Part shown: piece after piece, positions 62,735-64,000 of the stretch
How the letters are laid out: each line of letters begins with the position of its first letter
Numbering within the stretch: the first letter of the stretch is position 1
Origin: Photobacterium rosenbergii
Lineage (GTDB): Bacteria > Pseudomonadota > Gammaproteobacteria > Enterobacterales > Vibrionaceae
Reading direction: 5' to 3'
Assembly: GCF_003026455.1 (NCBI RefSeq)
Contig: NZ_PYMB01000005.1
Location: 1 to 64,000 of the forward strand
DNA: 64,000 nt
Made by a program: the position numbers and the translations under genes
Notes under the pieces: model-generated
What the model saw: the letters and a program-made list of their open reading frames with translations, nothing else
The model's database searches: none
Told to the model about the DNA's origin: nothing

Positions 62735-63904
62735 CTATCTCTTCTGAAGGATAAACACCTGATAGCCAAACAGCTCGAAGCCCTGATGGTAGATATCCAA
62801 TTCAGTCTGGATATCTTTAATCGCCTGCGACCCGGCCATGGCCTCTTTCAGTTCGTTGACCCGTTGCTGAAGCGGCAAGAAGTACGCCTGCCATGCTTCG
62901 TCGCTCAGGGTAAAATGCTTGAGCACTTCATAGCCTGCTGCCTGCGCCTGTTTGATTCGCTCGTCGACAGTTGTCATATCTGGGTATTCCTTGCTCCAGA
63001 ATGCTTTCCTTTCCGCGCTTGGGTTGTCGGTATGCCAGACCAGATCGCTCAGTACCAGCACACCACCGTCTTTCAGCAACCGCCGCCATTGATTGAAGGC
63101 GTTATTGACCCCCATGATATAGGCGCAGCCCTCGGCCCAAATCGTATCGAAGCTACCATCGCTAAATGGCAAATCCGTCATGCTAGCGCACTGGGTAACT
63201 ACTCTCCCTTCGACACCGGCCTCAGCAGCGCGCTCTTGCAGCCGGCTAAGGGCGTCTTCATGATTGTCGACGGCAGTGATCACCGCGTCGGACTGATCTG
63301 CCAACACCGTGGTAGCAATGCCCTGTCCGCAGCCAATTTCCAAAATACTCTCAGGCTTTGATGGCAGCATACCGAAAGCCTTGATGGTCTCGGCTTCCAA
63401 ACCCGGTCCCCAACGGTCAAGACTTTGAAAAATCCTGTTGAAGTCCGCCATATATTGTTCGTGTGTATTCATGTCTTTTGATAACCACTTCAGTCTCAGA
63501 GCCTGCTTCTCATCAAAGCCCTGTTTCATTAACCAATCCAAATGTGCATCTGGGGCTGTTTGTTCCAACGACTGGTGCCATGCCGTCATGTCCGACTCCC
63601 CCAGCATCGCGGCGAGCAAATCCCGTGATTGCTGTTTGTGAGCAATCTCTTGGTCAAGCTGATACATCCGGTTTAGCAGTAGATCACGGTCAACCTTGGC
63701 CTCGAGGCAGGCCTGGCATTCCTTGAGGGTCAGACCACCGGCCTGCAGCTGCTGCAACAAGCGTAAGCGCTGGAGATCCCTCTCACTATAGATGCGGTAA
63801 CCGTTATCAAGCCGCTTACCGGCAATCAAGCCAAGCTTCTCGTAATACAACAAGGTAGAGCGCGATAGTCCCACTTGCTCTGCTAATTCTGAAATCCGAT
63901 ACAT
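62735..63904 (-). CDS. MerR-type regulator fused to a SAM-dependent methyltransferase
   Basis: This 389-aa two-domain protein has a MerR winged helix (residues 1-70: MYRISELAEQVGLSRSTLLYYEKLGLI) and a long dimerisation helix to about 105. A linker and a class I methyltransferase follow (from about 180), with motif I ILEIGCGQG at 188-196, DLPFSDGSFDTIWAEGC and RLLKDGGVLVLSDL. The effector-binding domain of a normal MerR is replaced by the enzyme. The ATG at 63904 is used rather than a TTG two codons earlier. The promoter side lies at the window edge, and no target gene is visible. Confidence 0.85.
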   Translation of the reverse strand: MYRISELAEQVGLSRSTLLYYEKLGLIAGKRLDNGYRIYSERDLQRLRLLQQLQAGGLTLKECQACLEAKVDRDLLLNRMYQLDQEIAHKQQSRDLLAAMLGESDMTAWHQSLEQTAPDAHLDWLMKQGFDEKQALRLKWLSKDMNTHEQYMADFNRIFQSLDRWGPGLEAETIKAFGMLPSKPESILEIGCGQGIATTVLADQSDAVITAVDNHEDALSRLQERAAEAGVEGRVVTQCASMTDLPFSDGSFDTIWAEGCAYIMGVNNAFNQWRRLLKDGGVLVLSDLVWHTDNPSAERKAFWSKEYPDMTTVDERIKQAQAAGYEVLKHFTLSDEAWQAYFLPLQQRVNELKEAMAGSQAIKDIQTELDIYHQGFELFGYQVFILQKR

Positions 63905-64000
63905 GGCCAAGCCCTATGCAATGAAGCCGTAACCTTAAACTATGAAGCTATAGACAGGTCAAGAATACTCATTATCAAACCATTCTTTTGTTCTAGCACC

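Overview
The window is a gene-dense stretch of a gammaproteobacterial chromosome of moderate GC content, with almost no non-coding space. Gene families, the Leu/Gly codon style of the well-expressed genes, and the cmt/ygg-tkt arrangement suggest a marine Vibrionaceae such as Photobacterium, Grimontia or Enterovibrio. This is inference, because no rRNA or tRNA gene is present to place it. The content is that of an accessory, catabolic replicon region: many small regulator-plus-transporter-plus-enzyme cassettes, no CRISPR array, no intact insertion sequence and no prophage.

Layout. 1-4 kb: end of a TctA transporter, then otnK and otnC (3-oxo-tetronate catabolism) and a C-terminally short DeoR-type regulator. 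4-12 kb: housekeeping and orphan genes (YdjM-like membrane protein, LysE exporter, small secreted protein, serine hydrolase, outer-membrane barrel, aminotransferase, GNAT, patatin, GST). 12.4-19.7 kb: a cmtB-cmtA-yggP-yggD-yggC-like PTS operon with a PHP phosphatase, ending in a transketolase gene interrupted by one in-frame TAA. 19.8-27.5 kb: quinone reductase/ankyrin pair with a divergent LysR gene, an IclR regulator, an ABC-F ATPase, a CatB/Vat-like acetyltransferase and a nucleotidyltransferase.

27.6-37.6 kb: a myo-inositol locus, iolE-iolD-iolG-like-iolC-iolB-iolJ and an RpiR regulator on the minus strand. A sugar porter is divergent from it across an AT-rich control region carrying repeated GAAAAATATTTTTC palindromes. 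37.7-43.6 kb: LysR, SSS symporter, hexapeptide acetyltransferase and a heparinase II/III-family enzyme, probably a glycan-oligosaccharide utilisation cassette. 43.6-48.9 kb: lipoproteins, a DCC oxidoreductase, NhaA and a quinone-oxidoreductase-like enzyme.

48.9-55.6 kb: a minus-strand operon VOC protein - DhaK-like - DhaL-like - LsrF-like aldolase/thiolase - DUF1097 membrane protein. It is preceded by four direct copies of GCAAGTGCAACA and, further upstream, by an orphan HTH_38 (IS30-transposase-type) DNA-binding protein and a HlyD/DUF2955 efflux pair. This is the best candidate in the window for a little-described system. 55.7-62.6 kb: an NhaP antiporter, a 27-residue membrane peptide, and an operon of aspartase-like lyase, MmgE/PrpD protein and Dcu transporter with a divergent LysR regulator and a clean T-N11-A operator. 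The window ends with a MerR-methyltransferase fusion.
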